Below, in pieces: positions 22,444-30,761 of a stretch of DNA of 64,000 nt. The translations under genes and the position numbers were made by a program. The stretch is from Peptococcus simiae (GTDB lineage: Bacteria > Bacillota > Peptococcia > Peptococcales > Peptococcaceae). The stretch is from contig NZ_JBJUVG010000002.1 in assembly GCF_046097595.1 (NCBI RefSeq), positions 186,001 through 250,000 of the forward strand, written 5' to 3'. The stretch's first letter is position 1. Every line of letters starts with the position of its first letter. The notes beneath the pieces were generated by a model that saw nothing but the letters and a program-made list of their open reading frames with translations, was not told where the DNA came from and did not search any database.

Positions 22444-24699
22444 ATGGATAATGAAAAAAACTCACCTGACCAAAATCCCCCTAAAAGGTTTAAATGGTCA
22501 CATTTACTCATACTGGCCTTTCTATTGCTTTGCGTCGTCGGGGTAACAACGGTGACGACTGTCATTATGGCGGCCATGGGCTCTATGCCGGATATTGAAG
22601 ACCTGGACATAACGAGCTACAACGTAACCAGCTACATTGTCGATAAAGACGGCGACTTCGTCGATAAGCTTTCAGCGAATAATAATCATATTCAGATTAA
22701 GTACAATGAAATTTCTCCGAATATGATTAAGTCTGTCGTTGCCATCGAGGACAAGCGCTTTTACAAGCATAATGGGATTGACCCCATTCGGATTGGCGGG
22801 GCTTTTATTGCCAACTTACGGGCCGGTCACATTGTCCAAGGGGGGTCCACCATCACCCAGCAATTAGCCGGGATGGCCCTGAATAAACGGGACGAAAAAA
22901 GTTATTCCAGAAAAATTCAGGAAGCTGTATTAGCCCTACGGATAGAAAAGCAATACAGCAAGGAAGATATTATTACGGCTTATTTAAACCGGGTTTATTT
23001 GGGCGTCGGCAACAGCGGCATGAACTGTTATGGGGTAGAAGCCGCCGCCAATGATTTATTCGGTAAGCATGCCTCTGAACTCTCCATTGCAGAAGGGGCC
23101 ATGATTGCCGGGATTATTCAGAACCCTGCCGGCCACTCCCCCATTAGCAATCCGGACAATGCCTTAGCACGCCGGGGCCAAGTCCTCCAGGCCTTATTAG
23201 CCAATAAATACATCACTGAGGCGGATTATCAGAAGGCTGCCAATGCTCCCTTAAACTTGGCCACCATTTCTGTCAGTCCGGAAACAGAGACCCAAACCTA
23301 TAATCAAAGCTATATTGATGCGGTTATTACAGCTGCTGCACAAAAATTAGGCTTAGAAAAAGATATCAACCAGCTCTATACGGGCGGCTATATTATTCAT
23401 ACACGATTAGACCAGCCTTTACAGAAATACATGTTTGATTATTTTAATTCCGATTACAACTTCCCGGGTGGTGCCTCAAATGAAACCCTGCAGGCCGCCA
23501 TGGTCATTATGGATGCCGCCTCCGGTGGCGTACGGGCCATGGTTGGCGGTCGTCACCTGGATGAAAACCGCAGCCGGGGTTGGAACTATGCCACTCAAAG
23601 CACCCGTCAGCCCGGGTCTGCCTTTAAGCCCATTTTTGTATACGCGCCGGCCTTTGAAAAAGGCTACGGCACCGGGTCCGTCTTTAAGGATGCCCCCTTC
23701 CGGAGTGATTCCGGCCATGAAATTAAAAACGCTGACTTACAGTATCACGGGGATGTCACCATCCGTAAAGCCATCGCTGATTCCTACAATACAGTAGCGG
23801 TACGGGTTTTACAGGAAATCGGCATCAAGGATAGCCTCAAGTTCGCTAAAAATATCGGTATATCCACTCTGGTTGAAGAGGGTAACGTCAATGACGAAAC
23901 CTTATCTGCCGGTCTAGGGGGCCTCACCAAGGGGGTCTCCGTGATGGATATGGCAGGTGCCTATGGGGCCTTTGCTGATGGCGGGGTCTATACTGAGCCG
24001 AACCTGATTTCCAAGATTACTGACGAAAAAGGCCGGGTCATCTGGGAAGAAAAGGCCGAGCGCCACAAGGGCATGAGCCCAGAAACCGCCTACATGGTTA
24101 CCTCCTGCTTGCAGAGCGTGGTCTACGAAGGGATTGGCGGCGCAGCTGCCTTAGGCGATGGCCGAACCGTTGTCGGTAAAACCGGGACCACAGATAACAG
24201 TAAGGACTTCTGGTTCGCCGGCTACACTCCCCAACTGGTTGGCGTCGTCTGGATGGGCTTCGATACACCGGCCCCGATTTACGGTACCTCAACAAACGCG
24301 GCCGTGGTCTTTAGCAACATCATGACCTACGCCCACCGCGATCTACCGGTAGAAAATTTCGAGCGCCCTGAAGGCCTGGTAGATGTGCTCATTGATACCA
24401 AAACAGGTAAATTGGCCACTCGGTCTACTCCATATGCCTTCAGACATATGGAACTCTACGCCAGTGGCACAGAACCCACCACCTACTCCTCGGCCAATTA
24501 TGCCAATTACTACCGGCAACAGCAACAAAACACTGTTCAACAGCAGCAAGCGACCCAAAACACTGGCCAGAACCAGCAGGGTCAACAACAAAACCAGCAA
24601 CAGCAAGGCCAACAAAACAGCCAGCAGCAAACGGGCCAGCAGGGCCAATACCAACAAAACCAACAGTATTACGGCCAGCAAACCGGTACCGCTGCTTAA
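22444..24699 (+). CDS. Class A penicillin-binding protein (PBP1A family) with Gln-rich tail
   Basis: 751-aa bifunctional peptidoglycan synthase. A cytoplasmic stub and one membrane helix (about residues 16-42) lead to a GT51 glycosyltransferase domain with the catalytic Glu in VAIEDKRFYKH (about 101) and GGSTITQQL (about 133). The transpeptidase has the active Ser in GSAFK (about 390), SYN (about 446) and KTGTT (about 578). The last 65 residues are nearly all Gln, Asn, Gly and Thr, an extracellular low-complexity tail. Single-gene unit with its own promoter and terminator. Polymerises and cross-links glycan at the outer membrane face. Confidence 0.95.
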   Translation: MDNEKNSPDQNPPKRFKWSHLLILAFLLLCVVGVTTVTTVIMAAMGSMPDIEDLDITSYNVTSYIVDKDGDFVDKLSANNNHIQIKYNEISPNMIKSVVAIEDKRFYKHNGIDPIRIGGAFIANLRAGHIVQGGSTITQQLAGMALNKRDEKSYSRKIQEAVLALRIEKQYSKEDIITAYLNRVYLGVGNSGMNCYGVEAAANDLFGKHASELSIAEGAMIAGIIQNPAGHSPISNPDNALARRGQVLQALLANKYITEADYQKAANAPLNLATISVSPETETQTYNQSYIDAVITAAAQKLGLEKDINQLYTGGYIIHTRLDQPLQKYMFDYFNSDYNFPGGASNETLQAAMVIMDAASGGVRAMVGGRHLDENRSRGWNYATQSTRQPGSAFKPIFVYAPAFEKGYGTGSVFKDAPFRSDSGHEIKNADLQYHGDVTIRKAIADSYNTVAVRVLQEIGIKDSLKFAKNIGISTLVEEGNVNDETLSAGLGGLTKGVSVMDMAGAYGAFADGGVYTEPNLISKITDEKGRVIWEEKAERHKGMSPETAYMVTSCLQSVVYEGIGGAAALGDGRTVVGKTGTTDNSKDFWFAGYTPQLVGVVWMGFDTPAPIYGTSTNAAVVFSNIMTYAHRDLPVENFERPEGLVDVLIDTKTGKLATRSTPYAFRHMELYASGTEPTTYSSANYANYYRQQQQNTVQQQQATQNTGQNQQGQQQNQQQQGQQNSQQQTGQQGQYQQNQQYYGQQTGTAA

Positions 24700-24706
24700 T
24701 GGCATA

Positions 24707-24744
24707 CAAAAACCCCCTGTACAAAAAATGTACAGGGGGTTTTT
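24707..24744. terminator. Bidirectional terminator shared by the PBP gene and RNase P RNA
   Basis: Stem ACCCCCTGTACA/TGTACAGGGGGT (24712-24723 region and 24729-24740) flanked by A-run and T-run, ending both converging transcripts. Confidence 0.9.
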
Positions 24745-25061
<317 letters not shown>

Positions 25062-25071
25062 CGTAACCCTT

Positions 25072-25100
25072 ATTCTACCCCTTCTCTTTTTTTTTGTAAA
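25072..25100 (-). promoter_or_regulatory. Promoter of rnpB
   Basis: Minus-strand -35 TTTACA (25095-25100), 17-base A-rich spacer, -10 TAGAAT (25072-25077), about ten bases from the P1 helix. Confidence 0.75.
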
Positions 25101-25103
25101 GTT

Positions 25104-25775
25104 TTACTTGGCAGCAGCCTTACACCGCTCCAGGGCTTCAGCGGCCAAACTTGAAATGGTATATTCCTGCAGGGTACCATTTTCATAAATGGGGAAGCTT
25201 CTGTCGTCTTCCAAGAGAGCCTCCAGGGCTTTGGCGGCGGGTGCATAGGGCACTTCTCTGAAAGCCCAGGCGGCATAAGCCCGTGCTTCCGCTTCATGGT
25301 AAGTAATAAAGGGAAGGGTTTTCGGCAAGAATTCCTGCATTTCCTCACCATAGCGTGGCGCCATTTGCACATAAGCCCAAAATAAACCCGGGTAGCAGAT
25401 TTCATTTAAGCCCGCATGGTAAAATAAGGGCCCTACAAATTCTACAAACTGACGCTTACGATCATGGGCGAGCATGGTTCCGATGACCTCTGCTGAGGCC
25501 CAAGGGACATTGGCACTTTCTTCACACATCTGTAGGATAAAGCGCCGAATGACATTGCGGAAAAGCTCGTCGTTTTCAGGGGCGTATTTTTCAGTCAACT
25601 GACCGATGATTTCAATCGCCTGCCAGCGGTCTATCTGGGTAATCGGGGCATAAACGTGCATTTGTAATACCCGCATCGTTGCCGGTGCGTCTTCTTCAAA
25701 GGCAGATGCGATGACATTGAAGCGGTCATCGGCCTGGCCCTTCAACGCTTTTGTCACAGTCCGTCTAATATTCAC
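25104..25775 (-). CDS. HEAT-repeat-like protein of unknown function (DVU0298-like)
   Basis: 223-aa all-helical soluble protein without signal peptide or membrane segment. Repeated helix pairs such as RWQAIEIIGQL, PWASAEVIGTML, ARAYAAWAFREV and KALEALLEDD resemble HEAT or PBS-lyase-type repeats; I recall a DVU0298 family of this kind but cannot verify it. No catalytic motif is evident. Start GTG 25775 lies after GAGGAGG. It is directly upstream of rnpB on the same strand, whose promoter begins just past its stop. A scaffold or adaptor role is only a guess. Confidence 0.55.
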   Translation of the reverse strand: MNIRRTVTKALKGQADDRFNVIASAFEEDAPATMRVLQMHVYAPITQIDRWQAIEIIGQLTEKYAPENDELFRNVIRRFILQMCEESANVPWASAEVIGTMLAHDRKRQFVEFVGPLFYHAGLNEICYPGLFWAYVQMAPRYGEEMQEFLPKTLPFITYHEAEARAYAAWAFREVPYAPAAKALEALLEDDRSFPIYENGTLQEYTISSLAAEALERCKAAAK

Positions 25776-25831
25776 CTGTCATCCTCCTCGATAAGGGTCT
25801 TACCTAGCATATACCCAAGCCGGGCCCATAC

Positions 25832-25864
25832 AAAAAGCACTGGTTCCCTTGAGAAACCAGTGCT
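25832..25864 (-). terminator. Terminator after the glucosaminidase gene
   Basis: Perfect 10-bp stem AGCACTGGTT/AACCAGTGCT (25836-25845, 25855-25864), followed on the minus strand by TTTTTG. Confidence 0.9.
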
Positions 25865-25869
25865 GGCTT

Positions 25870-27069
25870 TTAATAGGCGGCCATTTCCCGCCAAATTTGT
25901 TCGACAATAATTTGACCATAGCGGTCACCCGGTACAGCCCAGCGGCCATTCAGGTCTGCCCAAACGTGGGCTTTGCCTCGATTACCGTGGTTAAAGCGGC
26001 CATCATATAATTGACAGCCACCCGGTAGGGGGTTGGCACTGGCATAGGAGTACAGGTGCTGGAGGTGGGCTTCCACCCCGACAGCCGGCGTCTTATAGGA
26101 CCAGCCATGAACACCCAGGGTCAACCAGGCGGCTGATGGATCAATCGTTGAAAAGACTTGCTTATCTAAGTCTTCCTGGGTGGTCCGGCGGCCAATCGCC
26201 CCCAGGCCACAGTAGTTATTTTGCTTAGGCAGGACCTCATTGCCATATTGGAAGTAACCGGTTTCTTGAATGGCTTGCGCCAGGGCGACATCCCCCCGGA
26301 TTCCGTATTTCGGCGCAATGGATAAGTACAGGGCACCAATGTTTTGAGGGAAAGGGGTAAACCGTTTACCGGTTCGCAGGGTTTGGGCCTGCATTTGTTT
26401 CTCTTTATCAGCCAAATAGCGGTTGACCTGGTCCAGGCTCAGGCAGGCCTCGCCTAAGATGGTCATGCTCGTAGCTGTTTGCCCGCTGAGGGAAACTTGT
26501 GGTGCCGAACTTGGGATGGGCTCATAGACCGGTGCTGGGTCAGAGGGTGTCGTCCTTTCCTCGCTTGCTATAGTCGGCGGCGCCCAAGTGGCTTCAGGCT
26601 GGCTTTCTTCACCCACTAGTTCCCCTTGTCTATCTTGTTGGACCGTTACCAGGCCATCATGCCATTCAACTTGGGCACCCAGCCCTTCCGAAATGGCCCG
26701 CAAGGGTACCATGGTATAGCCCGGCGCCTTAATATAGGCCTGGCCCAGGGAGGGTGTCAGACCTAGCTTTTCCCCGTCGATATAGATGCTAATTTGAGGC
26801 CGGTTGGGATTAGAGCTGATGGCGTGATTCCCGGTCTTGCTGATTGAAACAAGCTGCTCTTCCTGGTCCCAGGCCACATCGTAACCCAGGCCTTCGGAAA
26901 TGGTCCGCAAGGGCACATAAACCCGTGAGTCGACCAGTTCAGGTCGGGGCTCAGAGAAATAGGCATCATTGTTAATCAATAAGGTAATAGCTGCTTGAGC
27001 CGGGGGCTGGTTAAAGGCCGCACAAAAAAGAAGGCCCAGAAAAAAGGGCACTATAATTTTCTTTATCAT
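25870..27069 (-). CDS. Secreted glucosaminidase with copper-amine-oxidase-type N-terminal domain
   Basis: 399 aa. Signal peptide to about residue 26 (AQA-AI). Residues about 28-150 carry two copies of the VPLRTISEGLG / VPLRAISEGLG motif of the CuAmine_oxidN1 domain, a wall-binding or stalk module common in anaerobic Bacillota. After a Pro/Ser-rich linker, residues about 250-398 resemble the Glucosaminidase (LytG/FlgJ) fold, with catalytic Glu in QAIQETGYF and the NNYCGLGA motif. It would cleave glycan strands in the wall. RBS AGGAGG is 12 bases from ATG. Single-gene unit ending in a strong terminator. Confidence 0.88.
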   Translation of the reverse strand: MIKKIIVPFFLGLLFCAAFNQPPAQAAITLLINNDAYFSEPRPELVDSRVYVPLRTISEGLGYDVAWDQEEQLVSISKTGNHAISSNPNRPQISIYIDGEKLGLTPSLGQAYIKAPGYTMVPLRAISEGLGAQVEWHDGLVTVQQDRQGELVGEESQPEATWAPPTIASEERTTPSDPAPVYEPIPSSAPQVSLSGQTATSMTILGEACLSLDQVNRYLADKEKQMQAQTLRTGKRFTPFPQNIGALYLSIAPKYGIRGDVALAQAIQETGYFQYGNEVLPKQNNYCGLGAIGRRTTQEDLDKQVFSTIDPSAAWLTLGVHGWSYKTPAVGVEAHLQHLYSYASANPLPGGCQLYDGRFNHGNRGKAHVWADLNGRWAVPGDRYGQIIVEQIWREMAAY

Positions 27070-27179
27070 TAAAGGCTAATCCTCCTCAGATGCGTTTAGA
27101 GAAAGCTATATCTAGGTAACTAGTTTATATTGACTTTATTCATTTTAACGCAAATAGACATGTTAAAGGAGACAAATTA
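27070..27179. promoter_or_regulatory. Divergent promoter region between glucosaminidase and cyclophilin genes
   Basis: A/T-rich gap. A plus-strand -35 TTGACT (27130-27135) has only a weak -10 near 27153. On the minus strand TTGCGT and TATAAA are 18 bases apart. Both assignments are tentative. Confidence 0.4.
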
Positions 27180-27680
27180 ATGACAAATCCTATTGTTACC
27201 ATTGAGATGGATAATGGTGATCTGATTAAGCTTGAACTCTATCCTGAGATTGCCCCTAATACCGTTGCCAACTTCACCCACCTCGTCCAGAAGGGCTTTT
27301 ACAACGGTCTTACCTTCCACAGAATTATCCCTGGCTTTATGGTCCAGGGCGGCTGCCCCAATGGTACCGGAACCGGCGGCCCCGGTTATACCATCGCCGG
27401 TGAATTCACCAGCAATGGCTTTAAGAATGACCTAAAACATGAACGGGGCATTATTTCTATGGCCAGAACCATGGCCCCAGATAGTGCCGGCTCCCAATTC
27501 TTCATTATGCATGCCAAGGCCCCCCACTTAGACGGCGAATACGCCGCCTTTGGTAAAGTCATTGAAGGCATTGAAGGCGTTGACCATATCGCTGAAACCC
27601 CCAGCCGCCCGGCTTTCATCAAGCAAATGACCCTGGAAGCTGGCGACTACGAAGTAAAAGAACCGAAGGTCTCTAACTAA
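27180..27680 (+). CDS. Cyclophilin-type peptidyl-prolyl cis-trans isomerase
   Basis: 166-aa cytosolic cyclophilin without signal peptide. Active-site motifs are FHRIIPGFMVQGG (about residues 46-58), GSQFFIM, and AFGKVIEG. It speeds Xaa-Pro isomerisation in folding proteins. RBS AAAGGAG. Alone on the plus strand and ended by a long palindromic hairpin. The usual Trp that binds cyclosporin (W121 in human CypA) is absent, as in many bacterial forms. Confidence 0.93.
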   Translation: MTNPIVTIEMDNGDLIKLELYPEIAPNTVANFTHLVQKGFYNGLTFHRIIPGFMVQGGCPNGTGTGGPGYTIAGEFTSNGFKNDLKHERGIISMARTMAPDSAGSQFFIMHAKAPHLDGEYAAFGKVIEGIEGVDHIAETPSRPAFIKQMTLEAGDYEVKEPKVSN

Positions 27681-27691
27681 ATAAAAACACC

Positions 27692-27766
27692 CTTAGTACT
27701 TTAAACAACTGGCCCCCCAAATTTGGATTTAAAAATCCAAATTTGGGGGGCCAGTTGTTTACTAAG
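27692..27766. repeat. Long perfect palindrome (28-bp arms), probable bidirectional terminator
   Basis: Arms 27703-27730 and 27733-27760 are perfect reverse complements, with a 2-base loop; each contains AACTGGCCCCCC. An outer CTTAGT/ACTAAG pair extends it with a 5-base bulge. It lies between converging genes, so it can terminate both, but its length and perfect pairing exceed the other terminators here and it lacks a long T-run. Confidence 0.85.
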
Positions 27767-27774
27767 CCTATCTT

Positions 27775-27957
27775 CTAATGTCTGAAGTTTGGATTGGTAT
27801 TGTCTAAGTCAGAGTTGGTCGCTGCATCTGCTAAAAATATGGAAATCACCCCAATGAGGGTAATGAAGACGGTACGCGCCACACGACGGATGACGCTTTT
27901 TTTCACTTCTGAAAAATAAACTTGTCGAATATCTTTAGTTGTTAGTTTCTGTCCCAT
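27775..27957 (-). CDS. Small single-pass membrane protein, unknown
   Basis: 60 aa: a basic N-terminal half (KLTTKDIRQVYFSEVKKSVIRR), one hydrophobic segment (about residues 30-46, VFITLIGVISIFL) and a polar tail. The RBS AAGAGGAGG is strong and correctly spaced. It follows smpB by 14 bases in the rnr-smpB operon and ends just before the 28-bp palindrome. I do not recognise a family. Position and RBS argue that it is real. Confidence 0.65.
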   Translation of the reverse strand: MGQKLTTKDIRQVYFSEVKKSVIRRVARTVFITLIGVISIFLADAATNSDLDNTNPNFRH

Positions 27958-27971
27958 TCAAATGCCTCCTC

Positions 27972-28421
27972 TTATCTCTGACGCGATTTCAGTGCCCGAT
28001 CGATATCGCGGCGGGCAGATTTTTCAGCAGCCACCGCCCGCTTGTCATACAGTTTTTTCCCGCGTGCCACGGCCAGGTCTACCTTCACATTCGCATTGTT
28101 AAAATAAATCTTTAAGGGCACCAGGGTCAGGCCCTTTTCTTTTATCTTTTGCTCAAGCTTTAGAATTTGTCGCTTATGCAAAAGTAACTTTCTTTTTCTT
28201 AAGGGGTCAACGTTGTTGATATTCCCATGTTCATAAGGGCTGATGTGCATGCCCTCGATGAAGATTTCGCCTTGGTCGATCGAGGCATAGGCGTCTTTTA
28301 AATTTACCCGCCCGGCTCGGATAGACTTCACTTCTGTCCCTTTAAGGACAATTCCCGCCTCGATGCTCTCTTCAATGTAGTAGTCATGTCGGGCCTTTCT
28401 ATTATCAGCGATGACTTTCAC
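27972..28421 (-). CDS. smpB: tmRNA-binding protein SmpB
   Basis: 149-aa SsrA-binding protein for trans-translation of stalled ribosomes. Core motifs: IADNRKARHDYYIEE, GTEVKSIR, DAYA, and the Arg/Lys-rich tail ending RDIDRALKSRQ. I start at GTG 28421, six bases after GAGGAGG, which gives the normal MKVIADN N-terminus; ATG 28427 would touch the Shine-Dalgarno. Overlaps rnr by 17 bases. The rnr-smpB pair is common because RNase R degrades tmRNA-tagged messages. Confidence 0.94.
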   Translation of the reverse strand: MKVIADNRKARHDYYIEESIEAGIVLKGTEVKSIRAGRVNLKDAYASIDQGEIFIEGMHISPYEHGNINNVDPLRKRKLLLHKRQILKLEQKIKEKGLTLVPLKIYFNNANVKVDLAVARGKKLYDKRAVAAEKSARRDIDRALKSRQR

Positions 28422-30558
28422 TTTCATCCTCCTCACTGATTAATTCAAAGTCCAACTGGGCTAAGTCCACATTCGCTTTGAGTAAGCGAACCTTGACCGG
28501 TTGACCCAGGCGGTAGGTCTTCCCGGTGTGTTCCCCAACCAATAAGAGTTGGTCCTGGTTAAAGCGGTAGAAATCGTCAACCAGGGTTGAAATATGCACC
28601 AAGCCTTCTACGGAGTTTTCTAATTGGACAAAGAGGCCAAAACCGGTAACGCTGACCACCCGGGCGTCAAATTCCTCGCCCACATAGTCAACCATATACT
28701 CAACCTTTTTAAGAGCCAGGACATCCCGTTCGGCCTCTTCAGCAACCCTTTCCGTCAGGCTGGCCTGCTCGGCATAGCGACTGAGGGAGGCTTCTTGGGT
28801 GACCAACCTTTTTTTAGATAATTTATAGTTATGGTGGATGTGTTCCTTAATCACCCGGTGGATGGCCAGGTCACTGTACCGGCGGATTGGAGAGGTAAAG
28901 TGGGTATAGTACTTGGAGGCCAGGCCAAAGTGGCCCTGAGGCTTGGGTGAATAGTAAGCATGAGTCATCGACCGGAGCATAACCATGTTAATGGGATAGG
29001 CTTCCTCTGCGGCCACCTGGTCCAGAACGGCTTGGTAATCCCGCGGCTGGACTTTATCTTCCTGGATGTGCAGGGTGTAGCCATAGGTCTGAAGGAAGCG
29101 GCTGACATCCTCCAACCTTTCCTTTTCAGGCATTTCATGAACCCGATAGATGAAAGGGGTCCGCAAACGGAAAAAGCGCTCGGCCACCGTTTCATTGGTG
29201 ATAATCATGCACTCTTCAATAATCCGCTCAGCCAGGCCCCGGCTCTTCCAGTAAATATCCACCGGGCGGCCATCTGCATCTAAACGGATGGCGCTTTCCG
29301 GCAGGTCAAACTGAATGGCGCCCCGGTCCATCCGTTTTTGCATGAGGATGCCCTGAAGGCTTTCCAAGTCTTTCAGCATGGGGACGATTTCTTCGTATTC
29401 CTTAGACAGGTGCTTATCACCGGCTAGGATGGCATTAACCCCATCGTAGGTCATCCGGGCCTTGGTATGAATGACCCCCTCCATGATTTCGCTGGCAACA
29501 ACCCGCCCCTTCTCATCAATTTCCATGGCACAAACCATGGCCAACCGGTCTTCTCCGGGATTAAGGCTGCAGATGCCATTAGAGAGTTCCTGGGGCAGCA
29601 TTGGCAGGACCCGGTCCAGGAGATAAACACTGGTCCCTCTTTTATAGGCCTCTTTATCAAATACGGAGTCTTCCGGCACATAATAGCCGACATCGGCAAT
29701 GGCCACCCGCAAGAAATAATGATTGTTATCCAGGACTTCTAGTTGAACGGCATCATCTAAGTCTTTAGAGTCTGCCCCATCAATGGTAATAAAGGGAATA
29801 TGGCGTAAGTCATGACGGTTATCAAAATCCGCTGAACTGATTTTTTGGGGCACGTCCTTGGCCGCTTTAAGCACCTTATTGGGGAATTCGGCCCGCAAGT
29901 GATGTTCATATATAATCGATAGAATATCAATACCGGGATCCGATTCTTTGCCTAAGACCCGCTTGATAACCCCTTCGTGGTTTCTAGACCCATCTGACCA
30001 TTTTTTGATTTCAACTAAAACGATCTCATTCTTTTTAGCACCGGAAAAGCCGGACTTGGGCACAAAAATATCTCCGGCATCGTCCGTGATGACAAAGCCA
30101 AAGTGTTTGTGGGCATCCAACTTACCGACAAAGGAGGTTCTAGCCCGCTCCAAGATGCGGATGACCTCGCCGGTCGCCCGCAATTGGTCACCGGTCTTAG
30201 GGTCTTTTTTCGCCGGCGCCCCAAGGCGGACAATAACCTTATCCTGGTCGAGGGCCCCGTTTAAGGCCTGGGCCGGGATGAAAAGGTCATCCTTATCCGG
30301 GTTATCTAAAATAAGGAAGCCGAAGCCCTTTTTATTCTTTTTTACTTTACCGACGGCCAAGTTCAATTGCTCGGGGAGTCCATACCGGTCTGTTCTGGTT
30401 TTGACCAGGGCCCCTTCTGCTGTTAGCTCATCAATACTTTTCTGGAGGTTTTTTCGATCGCTTTTACTTAATTGGGGAAAAAGCTTGGCAATGCTCTCAA
30501 AAGGCAAGGGCTTGGTCGCATTGTCCTGAAAAACCTTTAAAACGAATTCTTTATTCAT
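28405..30558 (-). CDS. rnr: Ribonuclease R
   Basis: About 717 aa, 3'-to-5' exoribonuclease. N-terminal winged helix (1-70), cold-shock domains (about 75-230), RNB catalytic domain with the metal-binding Asp cluster DGADSKDLDDAV (about 260-272), and a C-terminal S1 domain (about 630-700). It degrades structured RNA and acts with SmpB/tmRNA. ATG 30558 follows AGAGGTG; GTG 30564 is possible. The basic tail is short. Confidence 0.96.
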   Translation of the reverse strand: MNKEFVLKVFQDNATKPLPFESIAKLFPQLSKSDRKNLQKSIDELTAEGALVKTRTDRYGLPEQLNLAVGKVKKNKKGFGFLILDNPDKDDLFIPAQALNGALDQDKVIVRLGAPAKKDPKTGDQLRATGEVIRILERARTSFVGKLDAHKHFGFVITDDAGDIFVPKSGFSGAKKNEIVLVEIKKWSDGSRNHEGVIKRVLGKESDPGIDILSIIYEHHLRAEFPNKVLKAAKDVPQKISSADFDNRHDLRHIPFITIDGADSKDLDDAVQLEVLDNNHYFLRVAIADVGYYVPEDSVFDKEAYKRGTSVYLLDRVLPMLPQELSNGICSLNPGEDRLAMVCAMEIDEKGRVVASEIMEGVIHTKARMTYDGVNAILAGDKHLSKEYEEIVPMLKDLESLQGILMQKRMDRGAIQFDLPESAIRLDADGRPVDIYWKSRGLAERIIEECMIITNETVAERFFRLRTPFIYRVHEMPEKERLEDVSRFLQTYGYTLHIQEDKVQPRDYQAVLDQVAAEEAYPINMVMLRSMTHAYYSPKPQGHFGLASKYYTHFTSPIRRYSDLAIHRVIKEHIHHNYKLSKKRLVTQEASLSRYAEQASLTERVAEEAERDVLALKKVEYMVDYVGEEFDARVVSVTGFGLFVQLENSVEGLVHISTLVDDFYRFNQDQLLLVGEHTGKTYRLGQPVKVRLLKANVDLAQLDFELISEEDESESHR

Positions 30559-30564
30559 GCTCAC

Positions 30565-30761
30565 ACCTCTTTTCTATGATAAATGATTCTTTCTAAAAAA
30601 GATAGGTCCAGCACCACGGACCAGTCATTTTTACAGTATTTTTTATCGCCGGGATGCTTTCTACTGACTACATACCTGGCCGCAGGATAAAATAACCCCT
30701 AAAAGTCAGGCCGGTCGGTCTAACTTTTAGGGGTTTTATTTGATGAGCTTGATGGGCGTAT
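30565..30761. other. Intergenic region upstream of rnr, containing the argH terminator
   Basis: No gene seen. The right half is the argH terminator; the left half should hold the rnr promoter, with TATCAT near the start codon as the best -10 candidate. Confidence 0.5.
30693..30736 (-). terminator. Terminator of the arginine operon
   Basis: 13-bp stem AACCCCTAAAAGT/ACTTTTAGGGGTT (30694-30706, 30723-30735) with a 16-base loop, after argH. Confidence 0.85.
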
